Assembly (NCBI GenBank): GCA_026168455.1
Contig: CM047428.1
Location: 19,992,759-20,056,758, forward strand
Reading direction: 5' to 3'
Source: Theocolax elegans
Taxonomy: Eukaryota > Arthropoda > Insecta > Hymenoptera > Cerocephalidae
DNA: 64,000 nucleotides
Shown piece by piece: positions 26,491 to 38,939 of the stretch; within the stretch, counting starts at the first letter, position 1; the number at the start of each line of letters is the position of its first letter. The position numbers and the translations under genes were made by a program. The notes below the pieces were generated by a model. It saw nothing but the letters and a program-made list of their open reading frames with translations, was not told the origin of the DNA and did no database searches.

Positions 26491-27420
26491 TAAAGGCAGG
26501 AATCGAACTGGGATCCCCTGATGAAATGTTACAATTGAGCATAATTAGAGAACGATAAGATAACGCTTATAAAGCTAAGAGATCTTGCTAACTCTAGCTA
26601 TTGATAGAAAAATTTATTTTCCTATAGGACGCGGGATCGAATCCAAACAACTGTAAAATGATACGAGAACGTATTTCTACTTCATTTGCATTCCTCTAAC
26701 TTTAATTATTTTCATTATGGAATCATAAAAGAGGCAATCGATTTGCAACCGAGAGATCCTGAGTTCGATTCGAGGTTACTGATAATATAAATAATTTTAT
26801 TTTCAACAATGTTTGTCTATATATATATATATATAATATGTATATCACAAGATCCTATCATTAAAAAGCTTCGAAATGGAAACGAAAAAAGAGCAATCGG
26901 TTTTTTGTCAAAGATGCTAGGTTCGATTCGTGGTCTCTGTAGATTTGTAAAATTTTGTTGTTCAACAAACGTTTTGTTCGTAAAAACATTATAATCGTCT
27001 TTTAACTCCAAGTTATTAGGTTCGATTCCTGGTCTCTATGGATTCGAAGAATTATCGATGACTATCGTCAAAAAGAAAACATGAAGAGAGTGATGTTATT
27101 CGATTTCTGGCCTTTGTAGATTTATACAATTTTATTTTTTGTCAAACGCTTTGTTTACAAACACGACCTAAACCTTCATTGTTAATTACCTTCAAAGTAA
27201 AATCATGAAAAGAATAATGTACCTGCAATTCAAAAATCCCAGCTTCAATTTCTAGCCTTTGTCGAATCATAAAAATTTATATTGCTTCAAACGCTTCGTT
27301 TCCTGACACATCACAAACTTTTATCGTTGATTATCTTGGAAATAAAAACTTCAGAAAACAACGGCGTCATAACTTTAAGATCCCGAGTTCGATTCCTAGT
27401 CATTCAAACAAGAATTAATT
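26491..27420 (+). repeat. Degenerate array of tRNA T-arm-like modules, forward
   Basis: B-box-like words recur: GAGTTCGATTCGAGGTTAC near 26761, GGTTCGATTCGTGGTCTCT near 26921, GGTTCGATTCCTGGTCTCT near 27019, a decayed version near 27098, CAGCTTCAATTTCTAGCC near 27241 and GAGTTCGATTCCTAGTC near 27385. Each is followed by TGTAGATTTGTAAAATTTT-like sequence and, in several units, by CAAACGTTTTGTTCGT-like sequence, so the unit is longer than a T arm (about 80-150 bases). No module shows a complete cloverleaf. It may derive from tandem tRNA-like or SINE-head sequences. Confidence 0.6.
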
Positions 27421-27863
27421 TGTAACTAGCCTTTGGTCAAAAACAACGCATTTAAATAGAAATACAAAATTAAGTCAAAGTTAAATAACCCATTAAAGTA
27501 AAAAGAAAAAGAAGTCGAAATTTCGAAGATTCCTAAATAACGCATTTAAAATTCACTTAAGCGATAAGACCCATCGGTCTCTATCCAACGGTAGAAAGTG
27601 TAAGTGTACACAACCTAAGGAGAGATCCCTTAAAATGGCCTAAAACCAAGCGGGGTCAACTAAAACGTAGTAAATTGTGATTTTAATCTATATAACTCTT
27701 GTATGAAGATTCCGATCTTATCAGATTTAGAAGGGATATACATCAGAAGCCAACGCCTTGGTTAACAGACTAAGAGATCGAGTATCACTACGATTACTAG
27801 CGCGAAAGAGAAAGATGGAGAAGGAAGATGGGAATGTTTCGTATGCTAAGGCTTTCGAGTTCC
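27421..27863. other. Noncoding flank of the G+C island
   Basis: Moderately balanced sequence containing a GA-rich run near 27805-27825. Nothing was recognised. Confidence 0.45.
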
Positions 27864-28115
27864 CTAATAAACTGCTCGCTTAATTGCTCGCGTCGAAACA
27901 CGATCTTCTTCCCCGTCGACCAGCTGACGAGCACAATGAAACTTTTCCCTACAATCCAGATGCTCCTGACATTGTTTTCTTGCTGCGAGAGCTAAGTTTC
28001 CGCACCCCTCATCCCCCGAGGGTGACTTTGGGTTCCATTGTTCGAAATTTTGAACCTCGTGTGAGAATAACTGGTCTTGGGGATGAATTTCGTTGATGCC
28101 ACTTTCCTCTTTCAC
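27864..28115. other. G+C-rich island open on both strands
   Basis: Both strands are open over about 210-250 bases (minus from 28115 to 27864; plus from about 27884 to 28096). The predicted peptides (83 and 70 residues) show no signal peptide, membrane segment or domain I recognise. Composition is clearly richer in G+C than the surroundings. It could be an exon, a conserved noncoding element or chance, and no splice sites decide between these. Confidence 0.3.
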
Positions 28116-28329
28116 TCGATGATATAGGCAAGATCGTGAATGTTATTAGATAACGTGGAGTATTTGTTTGGTCGTGTTTGTTATTCATGTTTTAATCAGG
28201 TTGGGTAATAATATGGAGGATTTCAATTGATACGTGGGAATAATGTGGTTTGGATATGATGAGTCGGGGCCTGATCAGGACCTGAATTATATTAATTTGT
28301 AGCAAGTGATTTAATTAATATATTGACAA

Positions 28330-28770
28330 TTATTTTTTTTGTAATCAAGAATTGAACCTATGTCCTTTGGTCTAGATATGAAGTTGAAAGATCATTAACA
28401 GGTCTCGATTTGATAACCTTACTTCGTTCCGGATTTACATCCCAAAATCATTGATCTGATACTTATGTGACCTGAATTATATAATTTTCTAAATGTTTAA
28501 TCGATGAAAATAGTTAGGTTTGGTTTTTTCCTGGATTATTATACACAAAATTTATATCATTCTTATTCTTATGTTTATTATGTAATCGAGAATTGAACCT
28601 TTGCCTCTTGGTATAGATCCGATTTCAGAAAGTCGTAATCAAGTTCTAACTTGATAGTCTTAAATAATTTTTTTGATTTCGATGGGAATATGCACGATTT
28701 AAGTAATTTTTATTTTTTGTACAATTGAGAATCGGACCTATGTCTTTTAGTTTCGATTCAAATTTGAAAG
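28330..28770 (-). repeat. Degenerate T-arm-like modules, reverse
   Basis: On the minus strand, B-box-like words ATAGGTTCAATTCTTGATTA (near 28365), AAGGTTCAATTCTCGATTAC (near 28594) and ATAGGTCCGATTCTCAATTG (near 28735) recur with a conserved neighbour reading CTTTCA-ATTTGAATCGAAAC. They mirror the forward array at 26491-27420 in orientation. Confidence 0.5.
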
Positions 28771-28949
28771 ATCTTGAATTTGAAAAAAAAAAAAATTTTT
28801 AAAGTGCGTTGGGATGGTTATACAATTGACTAATATAATTTTTATTTCAAAAGTAAAGCTTTTCGTTCGGAAAGATCGATAAATATATATTATAATATAA
28901 TATAATTTTTGTTTTTAAAGAAAAATTATGTTTTTAAGGGTATAGCAAA

Positions 28950-29180
28950 GTAGAGAAAATATAAAAGAAATTTTTTTCCTTTTCAACTTAACGAGCTAAA
29001 AGTTTTGTGGCACATTTGTAATACAAATATAAACTTTTCTGGAAAAATTTTAACAAGATATATCCACTTTAACCAAAGTTATGCAGAAAAATGTATTAAA
29101 ATCAGTGTTCGGTGCCAATGCTCCTTGAAGGACATCAATTTTTGGATGTATTTGAAACTTTTGTGCTCAGTCTTTCAAAT
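28950..29180. repeat. Diverged dispersed repeat (related to 50120 and 51555)
   Basis: TTTTGTGGCACATTTGTAAT followed by ACAAATATAAACTTTTCTGG and AAAAAT aligns with TTTTTGTGGCATATTTGTAG and its continuation near 50168 and 51597. Only part of the unit is shared, so this is an older copy of the element inside the 49.7-52.5 kb duplication. Confidence 0.6.
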
Positions 29181-30524
29181 AATTGTTTAAACTTTACACA
29201 GGCTTTTCCTAATCGAACAATTTTTTGCATTAAATTTCTTATGCAAAAATAACCATAATTTATATAAATTGTATTTTTTAATAACTTAATTTAACTATTT
29301 AATAAAAAAGAATGTTCAAATTACAAAATACCTGTTTAATGTTGGTTTGGTTAAAATAGTTACATCTGACTCTACCCTTAACCGGGAATCGAGTCCACTA
29401 ATCTATGAATCGCGTAATTCGTTATTCATATTAATATTTCAGACTATTTCATCTTAATATAACTGAAATTGAAACACATCAACCCACATCCAAATATCAT
29501 TTAAATTTCCTACACTTCTTACTCTCAACGAACTTAACATTTTCACTTAGTAATCAACCACTTCGTCTCTATAAATCTGTATTACGAACAAAATAAAATA
29601 CCCCATTCGACAGTGTTGATTGAAGAACCGCAACAAGAACTGTGTGTACAATTAACTAAAACGCCAGATAAAAATTCTCCAAAAACAATACGTTCTTTTA
29701 CCTTACCTCCAATTCTAAATTCTATTTCCGTACCCCAGTTTTAAATATCGGATTATTCAAACGAGGGTGAGGTATGTATATAAGGAACAGAAAAAAAAGA
29801 AAGAAAGAAACTAAAGAGTCTTAACCCGTCAAATCAAGTAAAATAAACTAGCACTCTTTTTTTATTTCTCTTCTCCTTCTCAGGATATAGGGATGAGAAA
29901 ATAATGGGTTTCAAGGAAGAGCGGAGCTTTCTTTTCGTATCATAAATTTTGGATGGAGGTGGCTCCGCGGAAGGGTTCCGTAAACAGACGGTCGATTGTC
30001 GATTGGAAACGGAAGTGTCCGGAACAGGAGAATTATTACCACTCGGGTCTTGAAATAACAGAAGGTCAAATCGTACTATCAGCGAAAAATACAGGAGTGA
30101 TAACGAGCTGATAACGTTTAAACGCGTTTAATTTTTTCTTCTCTCTTGAAGTTCAGCTTGTATTAATTTTTATAGCTGTATCGTAAGTTGATCGTTAAAA
30201 ATGAATAAAATGTTTTACGGCCGATCGAATATTGGGTTGTGCTACTTCGACAAATTACATCGACTTATCAAATAGGAGATGGCCTTGTCAATGTATTTAA
30301 TAACCTAATAGATCAATAAAAAAATGTTTATCAAATTATTTTATTACTCGATTAATCCTTTATTTAAAAAACAAAAAAAAAATAATTTTCAACTCTTTGG
30401 GTGCATAGCAAAAACAGTGTTAATTATTTCAATATTACAATAAATATATTAATTAAATTAAATTTTAAAGCTTTTAAAAAAATAGTATTTAAAACAAATT
30501 ATTGGTAGGACTAATGAGAAAAAT
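29181..30524. other. Noncoding stretch
   Basis: AT-rich apart from 29920-30130, which is more balanced and could be a conserved noncoding element. No gene was recognised. Confidence 0.5.
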
Positions 30525-30775
30525 ACACTCACAAAAATGATTTCTTAATGCAAGCGGAATTCTTCTCAAATATGCACAAAAAAATCCACTTAATGTTAAA
30601 TCATTCTTTTGTTATTAACATGAATTCCTCTTACGTTAATTAGCTTTAGGATTATTTTGTGAAACAAGTAGCATAATTCTTTAAATTGTAGAAGAATCAA
30701 TTCACTTCTAGCGAATTTCTTTTTGGCGCACAGTTGAGATTACCGCTTGCAATAAAAAATCATTTTTGGGTGTGT
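30525..30775 (+). mobile_element. MITE, ~250 bp, copy 1
   Basis: Ends are inverted: ACACTCACAAAAATGATTTC on the left and AAATCATTTTTGGGTGTGT on the right, with further inner pairing (TGCAAGCGGAATT against TTACCGCTTGCA). The centre contains TTAGCTTTAGGATTATT. The copy at 42910-43165 has the same termini, with the interior in opposite orientation. No coding content, and the target duplication is unclear. Confidence 0.85.
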
Positions 30776-32059
30776 TTCAAGATCATTAAAAATATAAAAA
30801 CAAAATGACTGCATTTAATTGCATCTGCTGTTCATGTTAACATTTTATAAACTTTGATAACAGAATGGAAAAATCATTTGCGACGATGAATCGTTAAAAA
30901 TTATAAAAATGTACCATTTTCTAATTTATGCCGGACAAAAATTTAAGTTCCACTACTTGAATTAATAGGATCGGTTTAGAAGATAAAAGATACCTCAATG
31001 ACCTACAATAATACAACAATCTAAAAATCAATTGACCCGACAATTCAATAATTAAAAACATTATTAAAATACACCATGATCCAAAAGAATGAAATAAAAT
31101 AAAAATATATTCAGTAATTTGGTATAATGCTCAAATAATCCAATAGAAAATCGTTATCAATTATTTCACAATTCAACTATTTTAATAAAAAATAATAAAT
31201 TATTATCAACGTTTACTAGAACAAATTAGAAAATAGTCAATATACAGCTTCCTTAGGTTCTCTGTTTTTCAAAACGTTCGCTCGTAATTTCGGGCTGACT
31301 AAATTCTGAGTTATACTACTTGACCAATCAGTCTACTAAAAATCCACTGAAAATAAAATTATTACTAAATTATTCCACGATTCAATAAATACCTTTTCAT
31401 TAACATTACATGAATCTACACCATTCAACCCAAAAATTAAAATATTGCATTAAAAATCTGACATAAATCAGACGGATACTTTAGAACATAAGGAGGACGT
31501 GACGTATTGTTTTGAAAAAAAAAGATCGTTTTTGTATTAATTATGAGAGAAAAATGGTATGATTAGTGATTTAAAAATCTAAAAAAATATTTGGGTATAT
31601 CCCTTAAAGCATGCACGAGTACTTGACGTAAAAATTTTTCCAAAAATAAATCTTTATTTAAAAAAATATAAAATATATAAGAATATGCATTCATACCCCA
31701 AAATACAACAATACAAATCATAGTTATATTATTAAATAAATAATTTTACATTTAAAAGAAGGTAAATTCAGAACTGCTTGGTATGTATATATAGGGTAAG
31801 AAATTAGGGAATCGGAGCGAAAACCCAGGCATTATTCTTTAAACAAATCCTACGTGAGAAACAATGTCAACGAACCGTATTCACAAATGTATGTACATCA
31901 GAGAGTGTTTGTTTAAAAGCGTACACCATCCATCCGTTTCCACGACGGATTAAGCCATGTGCGTATGTGTGTGCGTGTGAGAGTGTGTGGATGTGTATGC
32001 GCGGGAGGAGAACGCCTCATTGTCGTGAAATTCCGTTATTACTAGAGAAGCTTAAGTGA

Positions 32060-32062
<3 letters not shown>
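30776..32062. other. AT-rich noncoding stretch
   Basis: No gene. Bases 31830-32040 are more balanced, with GTGTGTGCGTGTGAG-type simple sequence. Confidence 0.5.

Positions 32063-32099
<37 letters not shown>
32063..32099. repeat. (CT)n microsatellite
   Basis: About 18 CT units with one interruption. Confidence 0.95.
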
Positions 32100-32239
32100 G
32101 TTACGCGAGACGGTAAAATTGCTTAACAGATTCCGTTATATTTTATTCGTAACAATAATAACGGAATGTTCAGCCTTAATGTTTTAACTAATAATTAATA
32201 AACAAATAAATTAATAATGATGATATACGATAGATTAAT

Positions 32240-32720
32240 CGAATAATTGATAACCCAATAATAGTCTAGTAAATACCGAACCCAATAAAATATAGTAAAA
32301 ATTAAGCGTGTTCAGATTGGGTGAAAACTAGGTTTTGCCCCTTAATTACTGATTTATTCGACATTTTTTAGCGAATCGCCATTTTTTATAGCGAATGGCC
32401 AATCCGTAAATCCTTTGATTTCTACCACTGGGGTAAATATAAACAATAAATTAATAAAAATTTTAATTAAAAATTTAAATAGTGGCCCAATAAGCCCAAT
32501 AGTTTTTTGAAAATTAATCCAATAACCCAATAACCGATAAAATCAATTGACATAATTTTAAAGACCATCCAATAATAACTCACCAATATTTATAAATAAT
32601 AACCCATAGTCGGAAATAATTGTAAAGATAACCCAACATCCTAATAATAATAATTAAATTATTAACTAATAATCTAACAGATAACCGAATAACCCAATAA
32701 TCAATTATAAGTAAAAGGGA
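32240..32720. repeat. Cryptically simple CCCAATAA-rich tract and old repeat copy
   Basis: Words AACCCAATAATC, TAACCCAATAA and CCAATAACCCAATAACC recur irregularly, and the same words recur more weakly up to 33230. Bases 32315-32445 also match 4238-4380, as described there. Confidence 0.55.
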
Positions 32721-35298
32721 TTTTTTTCGTTATACGCCAGTAACACTTTTTAACGATGAATCAAAATTTAGATGGAAAAATACATTTTTCCACTTTCCTA
32801 ACTTAATAACCAAATATTCTGAAAATTCCTGGAAATAAAAAATTCCTACATTTTCATTTTGTTTGGTATATTTGTGTCCTGAAGAAATAATGTAGTAACG
32901 TAAGGAGCAATGACAAAAAAACGTAAAATCGTATACTAAAAAAAATTATTATTGAGTTAGTATTATTAAAATGTTATTATCCTTGGGTTTGGGTCAAAAT
33001 GAACAAAAAATAATATAGACAAAATAATATTACATAATTATTTATATAATAATAATAATATATTATTTTTAATAATAAATAATATAAATGTAATTCAAAA
33101 TTTTTGAACGATTTACGACAGAAAAATTCGTTTGAATGATAATCTAATAATAATTTGAACCATTAATCGCATATAACCCAATAATAAAATATTCCTTTAG
33201 CACTGATGCAATTTTATTTTTAATAACCCAACTTTAATTGTTTAAAAAACCACCCCGTAACCCCAAACAATCTACGAAACTAATTCAACATCCCAAAACA
33301 ATATTTTCTTGACCAAAAAAAAGAGTCCCACGAGTGCGTAAAAAAGGGAAATTCTTCTCATTTGAAGAAAAGGACTGAGAATAAAGATACTGGTAAAATG
33401 CCAGAAGTAGAGAGTAAAAACAAAAAAAAAAAGAAACGAAGAAGAAGAAGAAAAAAAGGAAAAGAAAATACGAGTGCGCTTCTTCCAAGAAAATTTTCGC
33501 ATTGCCCTCGGAATGAATTTTACATGAATCCTTTCTAGAGGCTATTCGGTAAAAGTTAATACGTGAGTACCCCATCCGAGAAAAAAAATGTAATTTTCGC
33601 TAGAACGGCTCGTTAAAAGTATGCTTTCTTACCGGTCCGAAAGGTTGATCTATAAACCCTCTTTTTGGGATGTATTATTATTATTATTATTCTTATCGCG
33701 TAACTTTCGTTTCGAAAATTTAACATTTCACAGCTGCGGGAAAAGTCGAGCATGATAATTTTGAGTGTTGCTTTAAGTTATTTTTAGCATGTCCACTAAT
33801 TTAGTGCTGTAGGTTAATCATAACCTACAAATTGGGAGAGATACACACTTTCCAGTTCGGGTACAATATAGGTATAAATTAATTTAAAATAATTTTTTTT
33901 TCTTTTGTTCTATATTTAAGGTCGACGAAAATAGTCATTGATATTTGGAAGATTGAACACTTGTAGATGACTTAAAATTCATCTCTATAGGGTTATATTC
34001 ATCTTTATAGGGCATCTCAATATGGTTTCGGGTTGTTTTAGCTTTTAGTATCGGATTTCTCTTTAATTTGTATTGTATAATAGTACTCTATTACAAAAAT
34101 AGAAATATCGATTTTCTCGAAAAATCTGGGGAAAAATGAACTTGACAAAAAATGAAATAACTTGCTTTCTAATTGATCGTGAATTATTATTTATTAATGA
34201 TAAATAAAATGGTATTCAGAGTTATACATTGAACTTTAGTTTGTTCAAGTAGCTTTAACTGTTAAAAAGTTACGTTCGATTGAAAAATAGTTACAAATTA
34301 TCATCGAATTCTAATGATTTTTTAAACCTTTCATTGGATCAAAACGTTAGGAACGTTGCAAGTATTTGAACAAACCACAATTTAAAGTAAAACGTTTGAT
34401 CTAACCTTTCTTCTCTAAATCCAAAAAAAATAGGTTGAAAATGACAAGAAATTCATGCTAATTTGTAACTAGTCTTTAATTAACAATTCAAATAAATACT
34501 CTCGATTTCAGCATTATTTCAATTTCGAAATAGTGATTATAAATCAAACGTAAATCTATCTTTTAAGAAAAAAAATTTTTAATAAAAAATCACATCTCTC
34601 AAATTCTACACTCACCTTGCTAATAAATAACGAATATTCGAAGATCATTACCCAAAAATTGATTATCATAATACGCCTTAAAATCCACTGTACCGAAAGC
34701 TCACAACGAATTTTACAACTTCCATGTCCTCTACTATCTTACCTATATACGAAATTCATATTTTTCATCCAGCCAACACTCGAATACGCAAATCGCTCAT
34801 TCAAATTTAAACTCACGTGCAAATGAAACGTTCTTTCTCTCCATCAGCGCATATAAAATAATCGTAATTAATTGCCAAAATGAAAAGAGAGAGAATATCT
34901 CCACCTCTTTAGAAATTTAAATTTCGCGACAAAAATTCTATTGGTTATTATTTTGTGTTTATTCGTGTTTATTTCGTGTAAAAATAATTATTGTAAATAA
35001 AAAAGGTGTTAGCATATATCTTTTACAAATAAAAAGTAAATAATATTATTTTGTAAAATGTTTTGCTTACTAAACTAAATTTTTAGTATATCGAACTTTT
35101 CACAAAAATGAAAGAATGTTATTTATTTTCCATTGACGAAAATTTTGCATTTTACGATATCTAGCAGGAATGACTCTTTATTTTATTTGTTTTTAAAGAA
35201 ACTTTAGTGGCACCTTAACTTCAAATTCTGAGTTCCACCTTAAAATTAATTATCGATCTCGAGCGTAAAAGGCAATTACACCCTTCTTTTCAATCGTG

Positions 35299-35304
<6 letters not shown>
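32721..35304. other. AT-rich noncoding stretch
   Basis: Contains an A/G-rich run at 33415-33475, (ATT)n-like sequence at 33675-33692 and a (AAT)n region near 33050. Open frames here translate poly-A or poly-T and are not genes. Confidence 0.5.
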
Positions 35305-35330
<26 letters not shown>

Positions 35331-35557
35331 TAAGTGTACAATTCCATAACATTTTCCGAGATTCGTATCTTAGTTACCTCCTCACCCTCTCCACCCTCCC
35401 CGTCCGACGTTTCAATGAGACGACGCACCCTCACCCTCCCCCTTGTGAAATTCCGCGGTTAACAGAGCCCAGATAAAGATATCCCGAGCCATAAGCACAC
35501 TTTCGTATATACGAAGGTGGGTAAGAGTTCCCAATCTCTCTCTCTCTCTCTCTCTCT
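35305..35557. repeat. (CA)n (35305-35330) and (CT)n (35535-35557) microsatellites
   Basis: Two simple repeats flank a C-rich, G+C-balanced stretch (35375-35460) without a gene. Confidence 0.9.
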
Positions 35558-36480
35558 TTCGTAGCGATAGTTTCGCTTGACTCCCTTGGTGACTACCCAA
35601 GATAATGGAGAGATCGATCGAGTTACTTCCTCAATTATGTGCGAAAACCCTTTACCGGGTGCTTCGCTAAAGCTTATCGCGTTATAAACATCTAATTTCA
35701 GCTTAGAGAACTTTACTTCTTCCATTTTTCTTTTTTTTTTTGGTACATGTGGGGTTTTTTTTCCTTTTACTCGTTTATATTTAAAAAATTTAGTTGGTAG
35801 AAATTTCACGATGTATCGAGTTTCGAGGATTTTTTACACTTTTATAGGGGGAAAAAACAGTTAATTGTATTTTTTTTATAATTCATTTATTCATTGTATT
35901 TGATACTTATATAAGTGAGAACTAGTTGATTTCGTCTTGATTTAAACTTTTATTTGCTGAATTTGAGGTGAGGAAACGTTGAATATTACGGAGAATCGAT
36001 ATTGTTTGAATACTCGTCGTTTCTAATGATTTACTAGGTAAAAATAACTTTATTTCTTTCTAATCGTAAAATGGATTTTATAATATAATTTTCATTTAAG
36101 AAGCATGGGATACATATTATAAAGACCATTGTGGAGCGAATTTTAATTGAAAGTTGATTATTTTAAATACTTTTAAACCTTTTTCATAGGTGAAAACTAG
36201 TTATTTCCTAACTAATTTTTATTATATCATATTAACGGGATGTGAACCCCAAAAAATAGAAAAATAATTTACCTTTTATTAAACGAGGAATTTAATTTAT
36301 CGAAAAACGTACCATAATGATGATGTGTCTGCTTTGAAGATATTCTGTGATTTTTTTCAATTTTTTTTTATTCATAAATCACCGAGATTTTTAGGCAGCC
36401 GTGAATCATTGTTTTATAAATGTATAATACCGATCAATAATGGTCATTTACGTATAATTAATTAATAATTAATTGTTTAT
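35558..36480. other. AT-rich noncoding stretch
   Basis: No gene was recognised. Confidence 0.5.
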
Positions 36481-36570
36481 AATTAATACATTATTAATAA
36501 TGAATTTATTATTAATATAAATAATTAATACATTATTAATAATGAATTTATTATTAATATAAATAATTAA
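36481..36570. repeat. 42 bp tandem repeat, two units, self-complementary
   Basis: AATTAATACATTATTAATAA recurs at 36523 with period 42. Each unit is itself rich in ATTAATAAT/ATTATTAAT palindromes. Confidence 0.85.
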
Positions 36571-36669
36571 TTATTTCGTAAAAATCTCTCTGTCGCGCTA
36601 TTCTATTTGTATTGAACAGCATTTGTGATTTTTAAAAGATTTTTCTTATAATTAGATTTTATAATTTTT

Positions 36670-36868
36670 GGGAGGTCTGCGATGGCTGGTCGGTTTGGCT
36701 CGTAATTCTAGAGGTCCCAGATTCGATTCCGGCCCCGGCCGATTGTTACAAGCATCACTGGCGATATGTATTTTTCAATAAATGCTTTCTTTCAAACACA
36801 TCTTATGGCCTCGGTCGCTGACCAGCACCAAATTGGGAGCATTAGAAGAGCGGCGTTATAAATAGAAA
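36670..36868 (+). mobile_element. tRNA-derived SINE, Thr-like family, copy 2
   Basis: GAGGTCTGCGATGGCTGGTC (A-box-like), GGTCCCAGATTCGATTCCGG (B-box-like) and the GGCCCCGGCCGATTG junction match 5956-6171. The body continues with TGCTTTCTTTCAAACACATC and the tail GGGAGCATTAGAAGAGCGGC. The anticodon arm has a deletion compared with the first copy. Confidence 0.85.
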
Positions 36869-36898
36869 GAAAATTTTGGAATTTTCTAAATAGGTCTA

Positions 36899-37348
36899 TG
36901 TTTTTTTTTTATGTTATTTAACGTCGCTCTATTTATGCTGCCAGGGCTAATCAGCGACGGAGGTGAACGGTGTGTCTGTAAAGAAAGCACATGTAGTTGA
37001 AACAGTGGTGCTTGTGTCCATTGGTAGATATCATCGGTCACTAGTCGGTAATTAGTCTAATAATTACAGTTTCCTGTCCTCCCGATGAAACCACCGCGAT
37101 CCTCTTTACATCTTCGCGTCCCTAACGTTCCCTATAGTTCAGATGCCCGTGCCTCTCATGCACTGACAAAGTGCACGAAACGCACGCGCACCTGAACTGG
37201 CGTCACATTATAATGACACGCCGAGCCACTGAGTCGCGGTGTTCGAAAAATGCACATGAAAAAATTTTCAGAGGTACACGTCTGGGATCGAACCCACAAC
37301 CCTCGGTGTGAGAGTCGGGATCTTTACCCATGAGCCACCGCGGCTCCG
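36899..37348 (-). mobile_element. tRNA-derived SINE with Glu-like head and shared tail
   Basis: On the minus strand the element starts at about 37348 with GGAGCCGCGGTGGCTCATGG (A-box-like), then an arm with loop CTCTCAC (Glu anticodon CTC-like) and GTGGGTTCGATCCCAG (B-box-like). A ~250 bp body follows that the Thr-like SINE does not have. The last ~130 bases (CACCTCCGTCGCTGATTAGC, then GCATAAATAGAGCGACGTTA and an A-rich end) match the Thr-like family's 3' part. The element therefore combines a different head with the same tail. Confidence 0.8.
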
Positions 37349-38939
37349 ATAGGCCTATGTAATTTTGACATCTCCTTAATGATAATAGTAATAATAATAA
37401 TAATAATCCTTATTAATCTACTTAACAATAATAATTATTATAGGTACTGCTTGGGTTATTGACTGATTTCTAAAAAAAATTACTGACAAGTAAAATTAAT
37501 GTCTTTTAATACTTTGAGCTCAAAAGCAAATGTTTTCTAGGTACGAACCAGTTAATTTCTAGCTATACGTAAAATGTAATTTATTAATAATAAAATATTT
37601 AGGATTACATTCGATATACTGAATAATTTCACGAAAACTGTATCAAGTATTTATTTTGAATTAATTGATTCTTAAATCTTTGAGATTAAACGTGTATGTT
37701 CCCTAGGTGAAAAAACTAGTTAGTATCTATACTTATATTTGAAATAAATATATTTCTTACCGAGAAAATTTAAGATAATTTTATTGTGGTTACTCAATTG
37801 ATCCCAAATTCACGATGTTAAAAAATTACTCTAAATTACACAATGATTATGAACAATTGACATTATCCATTGCACATCTACTATTTTTCTATTTCATTTT
37901 TAGAAATCGACAATATCCCTCCCATTCCTTCCAAAAAAAAATTGTTCCCTTCATCCTAATAAAAAGCTCCACGACCAATATCAAATGACAATCATTGTCG
38001 CAATTAAAAAAAACCGACGTTCCTAACCTAACCTACATTCCGTAAAAGCATCCGGAAACAAAACCCAAAAATATATATCTATCCGACTACCGTGCGATAT
38101 ACATTAAAACAATTCAGGAAATATCTGAAATATATCGAGCACTCAGGTTGACTAATTCCAACCTACAGGGAAAGAAGAACGTGAAATAAAAAGAGAGAGC
38201 GAGAGAGAGAGAGGGAAGAAAAAAGACTACAGTGCTGACAATGAGAGAGAACGACAGGTGGAAAATAGGGGAAGACTGTCGAAGTAACGTATACAGGACC
38301 ATAAATTGCGACCGTACTAGGAGAGCGTGAATATGCCAGAGCTCCTCGACGTTAACGTGTATCCGTTTTTCCTCTCTCACTCTCGCTTCCTCTCTTTCCT
38401 AACCTCTTTCTCATATATACGTATCCTCCACCCCTTTTTTCTCTTCTTCATTTTATTTTTCCTCCGACGCGAGCCACTTTCGGTCATCCATCTCTTTATC
38501 TTCGCGCTTTCTCTCTGTCTTCTCCCTCGACCGGTCGAGAGAAATATTGCGCGTGTTTGCGCTCAGGCTAGAAGATACGGGAACATCAGGGGTGGGTATT
38601 AATCCGTGAAGTAACTCAACGCGTCAAGGATGCATTCCAAATTTTTGGCTCCACTGACTTTTGTTATGATTTATTACGCTTACCTTCTTCTTCTACTTCT
38701 TCTTCTTCCTCTTTTCCTTTTTTTATATTATTAGTTTCTTCCTTCCTTTTCGGTTCCCGTTCTTTTTTCTTTTAATCTTAATGCGTTTGAGTATTATTTT
38801 AGGTTAAAGCTGCGCAAGCCATGTAATTTATGTTACCGGTGGAGATTGCCCTGTGGAGCAGACGGAAATTTTAAGTGGGATCGTTGGAAACTAGTTTTTC
38901 GTTTTTAATTTGACAAACATTCATTTGCAATAGTCGTAG
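37349..38939. other. Noncoding stretch with GA/CT tracts
   Basis: AT-rich to 38100, then a GA-rich run (38188-38215), a pyrimidine-rich island (38350-38540) and (CTT)n at 38688-38716. Frames on opposite strands overlap in the CT-rich part and encode low-complexity peptides. No gene is supported. Confidence 0.5.

Noticed and set aside
33272..33575. Minus-strand frames of 76-96 codons with hydrophobic stretch
   Set aside because: The apparent membrane segment is a poly-Phe run from an A/G-rich tract.
35459..35809. 116-codon minus-strand frame
   Set aside because: It includes an Arg-Glu run coded by the (CT)n microsatellite and a Lys run from poly-T, with no family resemblance.
38114..38602. 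Frames on both strands around the GA/CT tracts
   Set aside because: Low-complexity Ser/Leu/Phe peptides from CT-rich DNA on opposite strands; no splice or domain support.
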